Part shown: positions 23,411 through 35,000 of the stretch, piece after piece
Numbering within the stretch: the stretch's first letter is position 1
Layout: each line of letters opens with the position of its first letter
Origin: Priapulus caudatus
Taxonomy: Eukaryota > Priapulida > Priapulimorpha > Priapulimorphida > Priapulidae
Length of the DNA: 41,196 nucleotides
Direction: 5' to 3'
Assembly (NCBI RefSeq): GCF_000485595.1
Contig: NW_014577483.1
Coordinates: forward strand, 77,689 to 118,884
Notes under the pieces: generated by a model
What the model saw: only the letters and a program-made list of their open reading frames with translations
The model's database searches: none
Told to the model about the DNA's origin: nothing
Made by a program: the position numbers and the translations under genes

Positions 23411-23515
23411 ACCGAATACCGGTCGCCCAAATTACGACCCCTAGCAAAACGCCTAAATTACAAAATTCATAAAACGCCCAAATTACAAAATTCATAAAAC
23501 GCCCAAATTAGCAGA
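23411..23515. repeat. 29-bp tandem repeat AAAACGCCCAAATTACAAAATTC
   Basis: Two and a half copies of a 29-bp unit at about 23444-23511, preceded by CAAATTACGACCCCTAGC, which resembles the right end of the MITE at 21945-22399. It may mark a decayed element end. Confidence 0.5.
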
Positions 23516-23660
23516 GCTCTGATGCAGATCCCCATGTTTCTATTGTTATGTAGGCACTGTTTTATAATAAAATTCTTATATGAGATCTATAATCTATTAT
23601 CTGAATAAAATGTGTTGACCAAACGTCCAAATTTAATGTGATAGATAAGCATTTTTTTTA

Positions 23661-24373
23661 GCTCACCTTGACATCGTCAAGCTGAGCTATTGCCGTGGGT
23701 CGTCGTCCGTCGTACGTCCGTCCGTCCGTCAACATTTCGCTTCGGTCAACGATAACTCAGGAACCGTTTGGCCCACATGTTTGAAATTGGGTATAGTCGT
23801 AACTGCTATGCTCCCATATTAAACGTCCTATTTTGAAGCACGCCAGTCGACGTACTTTCGAGCCACGGCAATTTTTTGGCAAAAATGGGAATTGCTATTA
23901 GTCAGTTCAGGTTCAACGGATTTTGCTCATTTTTGGTATGTGAATGAATAAGGGCTAGGGGTTTTGATATATTTAAATTATGCAAATTAGGTAGGGTTTG
24001 GCAATTGTATAACATATTATATAGACACAAACAGTATGTGGTGTCACAATCGTCTGGTTCGTTTTTAAAGATATTATTGACAATATCTTTAGTGCAAAAT
24101 TGGTATTTCCTCTCCACCCTGCCGATAAAACGTCTATATTAGAGTAAAGTTTTACAAAACATGTCGGAATGCAGCATAACCTATTTATTTCAAACGCCAT
24201 CGCTACAAAGCGTGTATAGCGCCATCTACGGTCACAAATTGTGATTCATTTTGGTTTATAAATTATTATTGCGATATACAGATGGCAATCGTTTCTATAA
24301 TGTACGTCGATGGTTGCTCAATTAAAACTGACTTCTTCTTACTCACTCATTTGTGTCCTTTTTTGTGGTGAGC
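23661..24373. mobile_element. TA-flanked element with GCTCACC termini
   Basis: GCTCACCTTGACATCG at the left and GGTGAGC at the right form short inverted ends, both flanked by TA. The left part (GTCAAGCTGAGCTATTGCC, then CGTCGTCCGTC repeats and GTCAACATTTCGCTTCGG) resembles a repeat I recall as very abundant in mollusc and other invertebrate genomes; that identification is from memory. It sits just upstream of the zinc-finger gene. Confidence 0.65.
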
Positions 24374-24479
24374 TACAGTGTCATTGACACTTTCATTTTA
24401 GGCTCGCCACGGGTGCTCATATTCAGCAGCTAGATTAGCCCGTGACAGTATTGTGATTTTAACTCGCCTTTCTCTATTT

Positions 24480-24496
24480 TCATTTCTCCTCAGAAC
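24480..24496 (+). other. Splice acceptor just upstream of the zinc-finger gene start
   Basis: TTTCATTTCTCCTCAG followed by AAC and the ATG. The pyrimidine tract and CAG are a textbook 3' splice site and imply an upstream noncoding exon not identifiable here. A 713-bp transposon (23661-24373) would then lie in that intron. Confidence 0.6.
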
Positions 24497-26824
24497 ATGG
24501 CGTCCTCCGTCACTAGCAGCTGCTCTGTGCCGTTTCTCGTGAAGCAAGAGTTAACAAGTCTAGTGATGCTACCGGCGCACCAGAGCAGTCATCTTCGCGG
24601 ACAAGCGGCGCCGCCGCCGTCGCTGCTGTTGGCGCCCGAGAGCATGACGACGCTCTACTACCGATGCATCTCGTGCAGCGAATGCTTCTTCACCGAGGAA
24701 CGCTTCGTCGCGCATGCGAAGGCAGTCCACTGTAAGGTGCTCGTCTCGCAGGGGCAGGACCCGGGGCAGACGTCGGCCGTGGAGCCGAGCGCGTGCAACG
24801 CGGTGTCGAGCCACATGACGGTCGTTCACGCGGAGACGCTCAACCCGAACATCCTCAGCAATGGCACCTTTCTCCAGTCCGCGGCCGCGCAGCAGGGGAA
24901 TCTCGCCGTGAAATCCGAGGCGTCGAATCTCGACTTTGGCATTCCCGGCCCCCTCGACTCCTGGCCGTGGAATTCCGCCGCCGACACCGCCAACTGGAAG
25001 AAACCGCCGAACGTCGACTACCAGTGCGACGGCGGCATGTTTAAAACCGTCGACAAGCGGGCAACCGAGGTCGGCGGTTCTCCGGCGATGGAGACGGACG
25101 ACGACGACGACGGGCTGTGCGTGCTCGAGACGTGCGGGTATCCATACAGCGCCGCCGCCGTCGCCACGACGACGACGAACAGCGAGGAGTCCGACATCGT
25201 CGAGGCGTTGAAGAAGCTGCAGGAGGAGATCCAACCGCGCGCGGCGACGACGTCGACGATGCAGCGGGACGCGTCGGACGCCGGCGGGCTCCCCATCGTG
25301 ACGGCCGTGTCCGGCGCGGCGCAGATACCGGCGCCGACGACGAGAAGGCGGCGTCGCGGGAGACCCTCCCTCGACCAGCGAGAGGAGGAGGTTCCCGCGA
25401 AGGTGGAGGAGCCGGCGGCGGCGGCGGTGCAGCCAGTTCACAGTCCGCCGTGGCGGTGCAAGGTGTGCAACGCCATGTTCGCGCAGAGCGGCCTCCTGAA
25501 GCGGCACGTCAACCAGCACCACTCGCCGAACAAGCCCGAGTACCGGTGCGGCTCGTGCGACGCGACGTTCCGCTGGCTGGGTACACTGCGCGCGCACCAG
25601 CGGAGCCACGACGGCCGCGCCAGCAGCGAGATGCCGTACAAGTGCGACGTGTGCGCGGCGCCGTTCCGCCAGCTCGTGCAGCTGCAGAGCCATCGGCGCG
25701 TGCACTCGGACGAGCGGCCGTGGGGCTGCGCGACGTGCGGGGCGACGTTCGCGCGCGAGACCACGCTCTACATCCACCGGCGCATCCACACGGGCGAGAA
25801 GCCGCACGCGTGCGAGCTGTGCGGCAAGACGTTCCGGCAGATTGGCACGCTGAAGACGCACCGCCGCGTGCACACGGGCGAGAAACCCTACCAGTGCAGC
25901 GTCTGCGAGAAGTCGTTCGCCCAGCAGGGGGCGCTGAAGGCGCACTACCGCGTGCACAGCATGGAGAAGCCGTACCAGTGCGGCACGTGCGGACGCACCT
26001 TCTCCCAGCTCAGCACGCTCAACAACCACGAGCGCCTCCACGCGCCGCCACCCTTCCCCGCCGAGCAGCCACCCTCGACCGCGCCGGCGCCCTTCCCCGC
26101 CGAGCAGCCACCGCCCTCGACCGCGCCGGCGCCCTTCCCCGCCGAGCAGCCGCCGCCGGCGCAGGCGGTGGCGCCCCCCGGCGGCGGCGGCGGACACCCG
26201 TATAAGTGCGATACGTGCGGCGCGGTGTTTGCGATGAAGCACGTGCTCGCGGTGCACATGCGCGTTCACACGGGCGAGCGACCGTTCCCGTGCGACGAGT
26301 GCGGAAAGACGTTCTCGCAGCGAGCGACGCTGAACAACCACCGGAGGGTTCACGCCGCCGCCGCCGCCGCGGGGGACCAGACGCACGCGTGCGGACGCTG
26401 CCCCGCGACCTTCCCCAACGCGCACGCGCTCAGCGCGCACCACGCCGCGGGGTCGTGCGGCGGCGCGGACGGAGACGCGACGTCCTCCGCTGCTTCCGCA
26501 TCCTCTGCTGCTTCCGAATCGAAGGGGCTTCACCACGAACCGGTAGTGCCTAACGCGACGGCCGCGTCTTGGAACTGTGATACGTGCGGCGCGGAGTTTG
26601 CGCACCAGAGTTCCCTGAGCATCCACCGGCGGATTCACACGGGCGAGAAACCGTACCCTTGTGATCTGTGCGGGAAGACGTTTCGTCAGAAGGGTACTAT
26701 GCAAACGCACCGGAGAATTCACACGGGCGAGAAGCCGTACAAGTGTGATCTTTGCAACAAGGCCTTTACGCAGTTGAGTCCGCTGAAGACCCACAAGAAA
26801 ACGCACATTGAACGCAAGTTGTAA
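24497..26824 (+). CDS. C2H2 zinc-finger protein, 14 fingers, single coding exon
   Basis: Encodes 775 residues. The ATG lies three bases after a strong splice acceptor (TTTCTCCTCAG, ending 24493), so a 5' UTR intron is likely and the start is well placed. One N-terminal finger (CISC...HAKAVH, about residues 56-78) is followed by a disordered acidic/Ala-rich region and a basic RRRRRGRPS stretch resembling an AT-hook. Then come seven fingers in tandem (about 319-515), a Pro-rich spacer with three FPAEQPP repeats, two fingers, a degenerate finger ending AHHAAGSC (C2HC-like), and three final fingers. TGEKP-type linkers join many of them, as in DNA-binding zinc-finger transcription factors. The coding DNA is extremely GC-rich compared with its surroundings. 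It cannot be assigned to a named orthologue; nuclear DNA-binding regulator is the family expectation. Confidence 0.92.
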   Translation: MASSVTSSCSVPFLVKQELTSLVMLPAHQSSHLRGQAAPPPSLLLAPESMTTLYYRCISCSECFFTEERFVAHAKAVHCKVLVSQGQDPGQTSAVEPSACNAVSSHMTVVHAETLNPNILSNGTFLQSAAAQQGNLAVKSEASNLDFGIPGPLDSWPWNSAADTANWKKPPNVDYQCDGGMFKTVDKRATEVGGSPAMETDDDDDGLCVLETCGYPYSAAAVATTTTNSEESDIVEALKKLQEEIQPRAATTSTMQRDASDAGGLPIVTAVSGAAQIPAPTTRRRRRGRPSLDQREEEVPAKVEEPAAAAVQPVHSPPWRCKVCNAMFAQSGLLKRHVNQHHSPNKPEYRCGSCDATFRWLGTLRAHQRSHDGRASSEMPYKCDVCAAPFRQLVQLQSHRRVHSDERPWGCATCGATFARETTLYIHRRIHTGEKPHACELCGKTFRQIGTLKTHRRVHTGEKPYQCSVCEKSFAQQGALKAHYRVHSMEKPYQCGTCGRTFSQLSTLNNHERLHAPPPFPAEQPPSTAPAPFPAEQPPPSTAPAPFPAEQPPPAQAVAPPGGGGGHPYKCDTCGAVFAMKHVLAVHMRVHTGERPFPCDECGKTFSQRATLNNHRRVHAAAAAAGDQTHACGRCPATFPNAHALSAHHAAGSCGGADGDATSSAASASSAASESKGLHHEPVVPNATAASWNCDTCGAEFAHQSSLSIHRRIHTGEKPYPCDLCGKTFRQKGTMQTHRRIHTGEKPYKCDLCNKAFTQLSPLKTHKKTHIERKL

Positions 26825-27030
26825 CGCGAGTTTACACGTATTGTTGCAACGTGGTCGAAAACTATTCTTAAAAGCCAACTAAGGAAAGCCTAACTTAAAA
26901 CCTGTTTGCTGCTAGCTATATAGATGATCATTTCCATTATCTCCCCATGTGGGATGTGTTTTTTGGCATACGCACAGTGTAGCGATCTCAATTAAATGCA
27001 GTTTTACTTTTTTAAATATGGGATGCTCTG
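26825..27030 (+). other. Probable proximal 3' UTR of the zinc-finger gene
   Basis: Base composition falls sharply from GC-rich to AT-rich after the TAA. An ATTAAA at about 26991-26996 followed by a T-rich tract is a plausible polyadenylation signal. Longer transcripts reaching into 27-31 kb cannot be excluded. Confidence 0.4.
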
Positions 27031-29137
27031 ATTAGTATTTATATTGTCCATGTTTAATGTATTTTACACCCAAGAAACTGAGATCAAAATGGATGTGACT
27101 TTTTAACCATGTTTCTTTTTGTGTACCACACCTTTTAGTTTCAGACATAGAGTCAGGTTGTCTTTTGAAGCTTCCATAATTTATACATAGTTCCTACAAA
27201 ACGTTTAGGAACAATATGGTTACATTTCCACATGACTTTTTCCATGTACGTGTATGATGTATTGATTCTCACAAACTACGGTAACCAACTATAGGTTTAC
27301 TATGAATTATCTTTTAGATTGTTTTTACAGCATCTAATTTTTTATGACGTTTACTTTAAATTTGATTTCCTAGATTTGACTGCCAGGTGTAGTCATGCAC
27401 ACACACACACACACACACACAGTGACGCAAAGGGATTTTCAGAATTAAAGATCCAGCTATTACTTGTGTATTCATATTGTACAAACTTGCAGCTGCTTTC
27501 ACTGTCAGTGACGACGACGGATATTAGTGCATGTCGTCTAGGATTGATGCGCCCAATAGGTTGTATGTGGCCGTGTATGGAGTGATGGTAATCCCTGTAC
27601 TGTAGGCTGCTACTAATGTATACATGTGGATATTGTAATGTGCTTTGAATATTGATTTGCAGCATGTATCTCATCATGTGCGTACTAGGTGTATTATCTA
27701 TTATGCACAGTAAGCCATATATATATATATATATATATATACAACTTTGGAGCTTCACGTGTTTGATAGCAATGCATATATAGAGTATACATTACATATA
27801 AAAGTTACATTAGTACTACCAGCGTTTTTCTATTGTATGTGTGTGTACACACACTCGATCGCGTGTTGTGTATAGTTCATGACTTGTTACATGACAGTAT
27901 CTATAAAGACGTATGTATTTAGATGCAGTTTACAAACTATTGGTTATCTCCACGTAATTGTGGATAGGTTATTTAATTGAAATGTATAGCGTACCCATGA
28001 AAAATTACCATGATCTTGTGCGGTCACGATTCACGATCCAGTAAATCATCGGTATCATAGCTGAATATTGCTTAACAGCGGTATAATCGTCTAGAAATGC
28101 ACAGCGGTCGGTAATCTATTACGAAATACTTGTGCACTGGCTTCTGAGATTGTTGCCAGATAGCGTCATTCCGAGCATATCTATACAATGTGTAGATTTG
28201 TGTTCATGGTATCGTTAACATCTCGCCGTTTTGAGGTCCGCAAGCCCATCCTAGATCACCCACCGTAACTTAGTATAAATATTAGATTAAATATGCAAAC
28301 TGGTCTTGCAAGATTATTCTTATTGTGTGTGAGAAATGTCGTTGACAGAGGACAATACCTAACCAATTTATATTTTAGTATGCACTAGTATACCAGAATG
28401 ATTGCAAGAGAGAAACTGCAAGTGGTGATTCGTTACCCAAAATGGCAAGAGCAAAGTATGTGAATCATTTTTTTGGTGTTAAATATAAACTGCAAGGGCT
28501 TGAAAGTCCGTATCTCATGTTACAAGAAGGTCGACGAGTGGTCCACGAAAACATATACGTTCAATGACAAGTTGAAATGTTGAATGTTCAAAGATGAAAC
28601 ACTAATAGTTTATGTCTATCCAAAGTGAAATTGGTGCTTCCATAAATAAGTTTGCTGATCATTTCTTGCCACGTTGATACTAGACCAGGTTAGCAAACGC
28701 ACGTAATGCTGTAATTGATGTAATACTGTGTGTATAGATATCTATCTATATGCCTAATAGCCTAACGCACAAGATGGACGATAATTGAACGCTAGCTAAC
28801 CGCTCTCGCTAGATATGCAATTTATTGATTATTTTCTCGCACAAACCAGCAGGTACGGCATATTATGTAATAGGCGTTATATGAACTTGATCAGTGACCA
28901 CGCATAGCATGGACGGTATAGGTAATGTTACCCAATAGCGGTTGTTGTAAAATTATCTTTGAATATTTTTATGCAAATATGATATTGTTATAAAAATGGT
29001 TCTAATTTCTTGATCGAGCCGAAGGATGTGGTTCTGGACAAGTATCCTTCCGGCATCATAGTGATTGGCTTTGGTGTAGAATCTCAACTTGGATTTCAGT
29101 GCTTCAAGCTTCATAATATTTCCATTAGCATATATAT

Positions 29138-29189
<52 letters not shown>

Positions 29190-31780
29190 TAATACTCAGC
29201 CGCATATAATGTGCAATGTCCAATTGTCCATCCATAATGATTCCAAGGTAGAGACTTTGCAAAACTTTAGATGTCATAACTATATGCAGATTTGACTGAA
29301 AATGGAAGCAATTTCCTTGTTGGTGGTTTGATGCTTATATCTGTAGACATTTTTTTACAGAAAAAAACTTGATAAAAATACAACAGTAGGATGTTTGTGT
29401 AAATATGTATATTAGAGCTGTAAATGAGTAATTTTCGATTGCCAAATTACTTTAATTTGCCATGCATTCAACTAGAATTTCTGCCATGGTCATGCGGGCA
29501 AGTGTTGAATTTTTTATTCGTACCGCGTAGAATTCCCCACCAAGTCATGGAAATCTAACGAAACTGTGATGCATTTTATTGTTTACACAGTCACGTACAC
29601 ATTACGTGTACTCGTTCATATTTAGTCATTTATTTGCACTCGGAGTTTGCATGGGTGCGAAACATGACATGAACTGTACAACAAAGTGGACCAGTATAGT
29701 TTTAGTGGTGGTAAATTCAAATGCAAAATGGTCATTATTACATATATGCAGTTCGTTGTATAATTGGCGAGTGTATATCATTCTAACAAGAGCCTCATAA
29801 GTATTACTTAATACTTAAGTGGTACGTAAGTATTAAGTATTATTAAGTATTGCCTAATACGCTCTTGATTCCAAGTATGTAATACGGTATACCTTATGAT
29901 GCATATGTGTAATAGAATGCAAGTGGTGAAGTTGCTTGGGTTTTGTGATACTCCAACGATAGCCAGCTAGAACTTTTTAAACGAACAAAAAAAGATCCAG
30001 CCTTCATGTAGGCGTGTAAAGGACTATTGGGAGTGTGAATCATAGGTGCTATGTTGCTGTTGATAGCAACAGTTACACTGAGTAGAGTTGTGGTCTAGTA
30101 GTACTTTAAACATAGTGATTGTAGTAGTGTTCTGTAGTGATAGCGTGAGTATATGTTATAACGTAGAAGCCATAAAAATCCAATGTTTCTATACAGTTGC
30201 AGTCTGTCATGAAGTGTTCAGTTCAGTCTGTATATTCAGTGTGTGTGTGTTATTTTTATTTGGTAAAGAGTAACCGTAGTGAATGACTCGGTGAATACCG
30301 AAGCATGGAATTCTCGTGCGGATGTTTAGTGCCGCGTTTGGAGCACAGTGCCACTATTGGTATACACATACTGCTTATGGCTAGTTGCAAGCAGTTGATA
30401 CAGTTGTGCTTTAACAGTTGTAGTCTTTTAAACATATCCACACTGATGTTTATGTATGAAGACGATATAGCGTGTTATAAGTGTGGCAGTGAATCCACCT
30501 GCGCACGACCTGTGAATTATAGGCTTTCCTACTGTGTGTAGCAAAGACAAGATGAGTAATGGCAGCTGTAACGGCAACAGTATTGGCAGTGACTTCCTAA
30601 TTCTTGGTAATTCACATATTCAGACGTCTTGCAGTCGTACAGGGCGCACGTTCAGAAAAATTGGCTGCTGTTGAGTTCTGTTTTGTACCGAGGCAAGGTA
30701 CCTTCTGCATGTCTCTTCTGCATGTCTCTTCTGCATGTCTCTTCTTACACTGCTAAAGTAGGAACAAAGTGACCCTCATCTAACTGTGCTGTTATAAAAT
30801 TATACTCGTGCTTATCAATGTTTAAATATATATATATATATATATATGCGATTAAAACTGATTTTCCACTAGTTCCATTTGCCACAAAACTACCACTGAA
30901 AATGACATGGATCTCTCTATTTAAACTTTGTTTTGTCCCATAAATTCACTTATTTATGATGTGATTATGAGGAAATTAAGACAACCAGTTGTCGTGTATA
31001 GTTTGTAGCATAGACCTATCAGTATGTATGTATGATCATTGATGTTAAATCGTATTTGAAAAAAAAGAATCTTGTGACTGAAATGAATAAATCTGCATTG
31101 ATGTTGAAAAAAGGGTCTTAGTATGGTATAACTCTCGCTCACTTTCTTTTCTAAGTTGTGAATACCGTTGTTAATTGCATGGTGATTTGAGAGGGGCTAA
31201 CAGCCATTTTAAAAAGGAATTTAAGATTTTCCAAAAACAGGTGTTCCCCAAACCATTGGAATTTCAAACAATGGCACATGTCAAGACCCATCAAGAGACA
31301 ACAGACATGCTATTTAAGCTTATTAGCACAAGACAAACTAGCGCACCAAGGCTGCTTCAAGAACCTATTAGTGTTTAGTAGACAGACTTGACAGACAACC
31401 TGACAACTCTGAGATCGTTTCTAAAAACTTGATTATTTTGCAGACATCTGTGTGTAAAGTTCTATATCAATTAAAGATAAATAACAGAGCAAGTAGTTTG
31501 TATAAAAAATTTATATACAAAACATACCAGGATAGTATCTATACATTCGGGTATCTATTGTTGATGTGTATATATATAATACAATCCACCTGCTGATACA
31601 CTTTATCATTTTGCCATCAAAACATGACAAAAGTTAAATATTTTCTCTATGAATTACACACCTAAATCATCCAAAATATTACATGTGAATCTTCGCAGAT
31701 CCTTGCAAATTCCTCTGTACAGCATGCAATATCCGGCAACCTGCTTGATGATATGGTGAGACCACTATTAAACTTCTCCC
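26997..31780. other. Stretch without a supported gene
   Basis: No reading frame with recognisable domains on either strand. It contains (CA)n at about 27397-27421, (TA)n at about 27716-27741, 29141-29186 and 30827-30847, a TAAGTATT-rich tract at about 29799-29860, and a triplicated CTTCTGCATGTCT unit at about 30700-30745. It could be 3' UTR or intergenic. Confidence 0.6.
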
Positions 31781-31782
31781 TA

Positions 31783-32040
31783 TCTGGAAGACAAGAAAAC
31801 GAACAATGGCAACAAAACAAATACTTGCACACGGAAACTTGTGCTTTAGAGACAGATGTCAATTCTACATAGGTGGTTTCAATGTACAACTGTCACTCAA
31901 GAGAAACGCCAAACGGGTTTCATTCCTGTACGGGTGTTCGTTTTATTAATCGTGCCACACTAACTAACACAGGTTTGGCCATACTTTATCATTTCTGCAC
32001 ATCTCTCGTACGTATGAAACCATACCAGTGTTATAACAAC
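31783..32040 (-). other. AGGF1 3' region with polyadenylation signal and possible 3' UTR intron
   Basis: An AATAAA in AGGF1 orientation lies at 31942-31947, about 95 nt past the stop. A strong donor GTGAGT overlaps the stop codon (intron would start at 32044), and a good acceptor (TCTTGTCTTCCAG) precedes 31783. Either reading ends the protein at the same place within one residue. Confidence 0.45.
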
Positions 32041-35000
32041 TCACCATCCATCTCCCATCGGTTCAGTTTTAACAGTGACAGTCTCACCATCGGCTGAGAC
32101 TGTGGATTGCATCGGAAGGATTGGATCTTGATGGAATACTCCACCTTGCTCCGCACCATCAGCATGTTCAGTGGCACCCTGCACAAACGTCATTGCCCTT
32201 CCAGTTGCTACCCGACGAGGTGGCACGTTCACTTGTTGCCCAACAGCGCCCTCTGGGGGTTGGGAGGGTGTCCCCGATTCGTCCTCGTCGTTGCCCTGGA
32301 GTTTTTCGAAGCGCTCCCGGGCGCGCGCCCACACCTCGGCCTGCCTCCTGGACTGCACGTTGTCCATAGACATCCTCACCGATGTTTTCGAACCCAGGCC
32401 AGCTTTCTGTGAACGTACCTCGACGTTAACCTGAAAATATTCAATTTTGAAGTTTTAGCTATCGTTTTTTAAATTTTGTAATTGCTTTCCAGCCACTATT
32501 TAAATAAACTGCATTATGAATTTAATTGCATTAACAATTTTTAATTTTTGCATCTGTAAAAACTTGTTGGAAGATTCAGCAATCACTTTACGTTTTAACA
32601 GATATCACAAAAAATTGAATCGAAGATAGAATGCAAAAAATTATTAGGGATCTGAAAACAGTCACCTATAATTTTTAAAACACTCTATTCTAGTGCACAT
32701 TATACTTACAAATGACACCGTGAATAAATATCACCAAATTTATAAGGATACTAGTCTTGCAATCCCTACAGAATAATATTGTGAAGCCCATATATACATA
32801 ATGGATACATTCTATAACCTCAAAACCATATGTTATATTAAAATAATAGTGACAATTGTCATCACAGACTATAGGTTTATGCTTACAGGCTCAGTGATAC
32901 CAGTCATGTTCTTTCCCAATGACTGCCCCTCACTCCATCCCATCTTCTTCAACATCTTGAAACCAGGATTTTCAGAAGATATGGCTCTGCAAATAGAAAC
33001 ACGGAGTAACAGTGTTGCGTAGATATATTAAAAACAATTAATAAACTCACTCTACAGAGCGACGAGCGATAATCACAACATACACATCTCTGATATGTCT
33101 TATTTTGTTTTAGTAAGGAATAATTTACAAATGGCATTCTTTTCAAAACTTATCTTACAATCAAAACATTAATAATCATGATGTTGTCGTACCTATTCAC
33201 CGAGGCAGGGGCTTCTTCCTTCTGATACGGATCATCACTTCCTACTGTTTTGCGCCGCACAGTTGATCTATCCATGTAGTTTGCGTTATCAATTGCTGCC
33301 TTATTATCTACATAGGCTGATGCCTGTTCAACCAACAAAATTTGTTAACACAAATGTACTGCAATTAAACTGATTTACGTAGACAGACGTTGTAAAATTC
33401 TATTCTGTTCATCACATATAAAACACAAGACTTTCACAAATAAACTGAACTAAATACAATTTTAATATGCGGCAATGTGACTAAACAGAGAGATTATTTT
33501 CAATAAGCAACCGCAAATTATTTTACAGGGTATATCTACGAATACATCACTGTGCAGGTGACGCCACCTATTAATGAATATATGTATATATTTATGGGTA
33601 AAGTTAATTTATATACCTCAAGTCCATATCGCTTCTTTATTTGTTTCAGCTGTTTTCTTCTAAGAGCTTCTTTTTCGGCTTTTGATAGCACCACATGTTC
33701 TGTAATAAACAACAAAAATTTCAATCAATTTATATTTAAATTCATGCAATTTCATAATTCCCATGCAACGACTAAAATAATCTATGAATTGCTGCAGGCA
33801 TTCATATCAATGAAATTCAGAGAGTAAAACTTAATAAACGTAACGACAATGCAACTACTCCTTTTCAGTCTTGATTCAATTAGTATTTATTTACCTGTTT
33901 TTGGCTGTATCTGTTGTTGGGCAAGGGCAGCTTGCACTTGTCCTGGCTCACACTCATCACAAGTGTCTGTTCCCTCATGAATGTGAAACAGTAACCATGT
34001 TTCCACTCCCATTCTCAGCACATCGCCGTGGGAAAGAAGATACGCTTCACTCACACACTTAGCCTGACAAAGACAACAGGAAATGATAACTAAAAATGCA
34101 CAGATGTAAAACACAAAAATTACAGCCTTGAAGTTCGTAACTATCATTTCAAATAAGCATTCCATGCATTATTGTTATTGTTAAGTATTATTGTTACTTT
34201 ACTGTTACTTATACAAGTATTATTGTTGGTATTATTGTTACTTTGTAATGATCTAGCTGTTCATTATGGAAATTGCACGAAAGTTATAGATAGGGAAGTT
34301 AATATTGCATGGGTATTTTAATAGTTTAAACCAAATAATATTGTTCTCCTTTTTATCAACAACCTTATGATTTTTAATTATCTTTCACCTCATCACTTGG
34401 CAACAATATTTAATCCCATATGTCACTATACGCTAGGTTCCTTAAGATATACTAATTATTGCAGAACATGATTCGTGAGATTATGAGAGCAACGGTAAAC
34501 ACCGTAGAAACACACCTCCGACAGTCGCTGATCATTAAGAAAAGTTCCATTCTGACTGCCACAGTCGGTGACCGTGTACTGGCACATCGCTTCATCATAC
34601 AAAACTTCTGCGTGTACCTGATAAAATTGAAAATGCCGTTACTACATTCTGAATGCCATAGTGTAAAAAAAACATTGCGATGATTGTGAATGAATTAATC
34701 AGTTATTTCTCCATAAAACAGGACATATACACAGAGATATATGCCAAATGAGTGTTATCACCCAATTCTATTATGGTATAGAGGCAGGAGGAGAAATCGG
34801 AGGCATGTATATCTCCACAGTTTTCACCTGACGGCAGTGTAAATTTGTAATCTGATGATACGGCAGTAATTAATGATGAACAATCTTTTCAATTCCATGA
34901 AAGAAGACTTGAACCCCCTGGTTTATGTTTTATCTTCATTGCCAATACCACCATAGCGTCAGCCGTGAAACACATATAAATCGACAATGCTACAGCAATA

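Noticed and set aside
24569-26878. 769-codon open frame on the minus strand opposite the zinc-finger gene
   Set aside because: Arg/Leu/Val-rich shadow frame caused by extreme GC bias of the real coding strand; no domains.
31175-31378. 67-codon plus frame starting MHGDLRGAN, reminiscent of a tyrosine-kinase HRDLRAAN loop
   Set aside because: No other kinase motif follows and there is no flanking exon; a short chance match.
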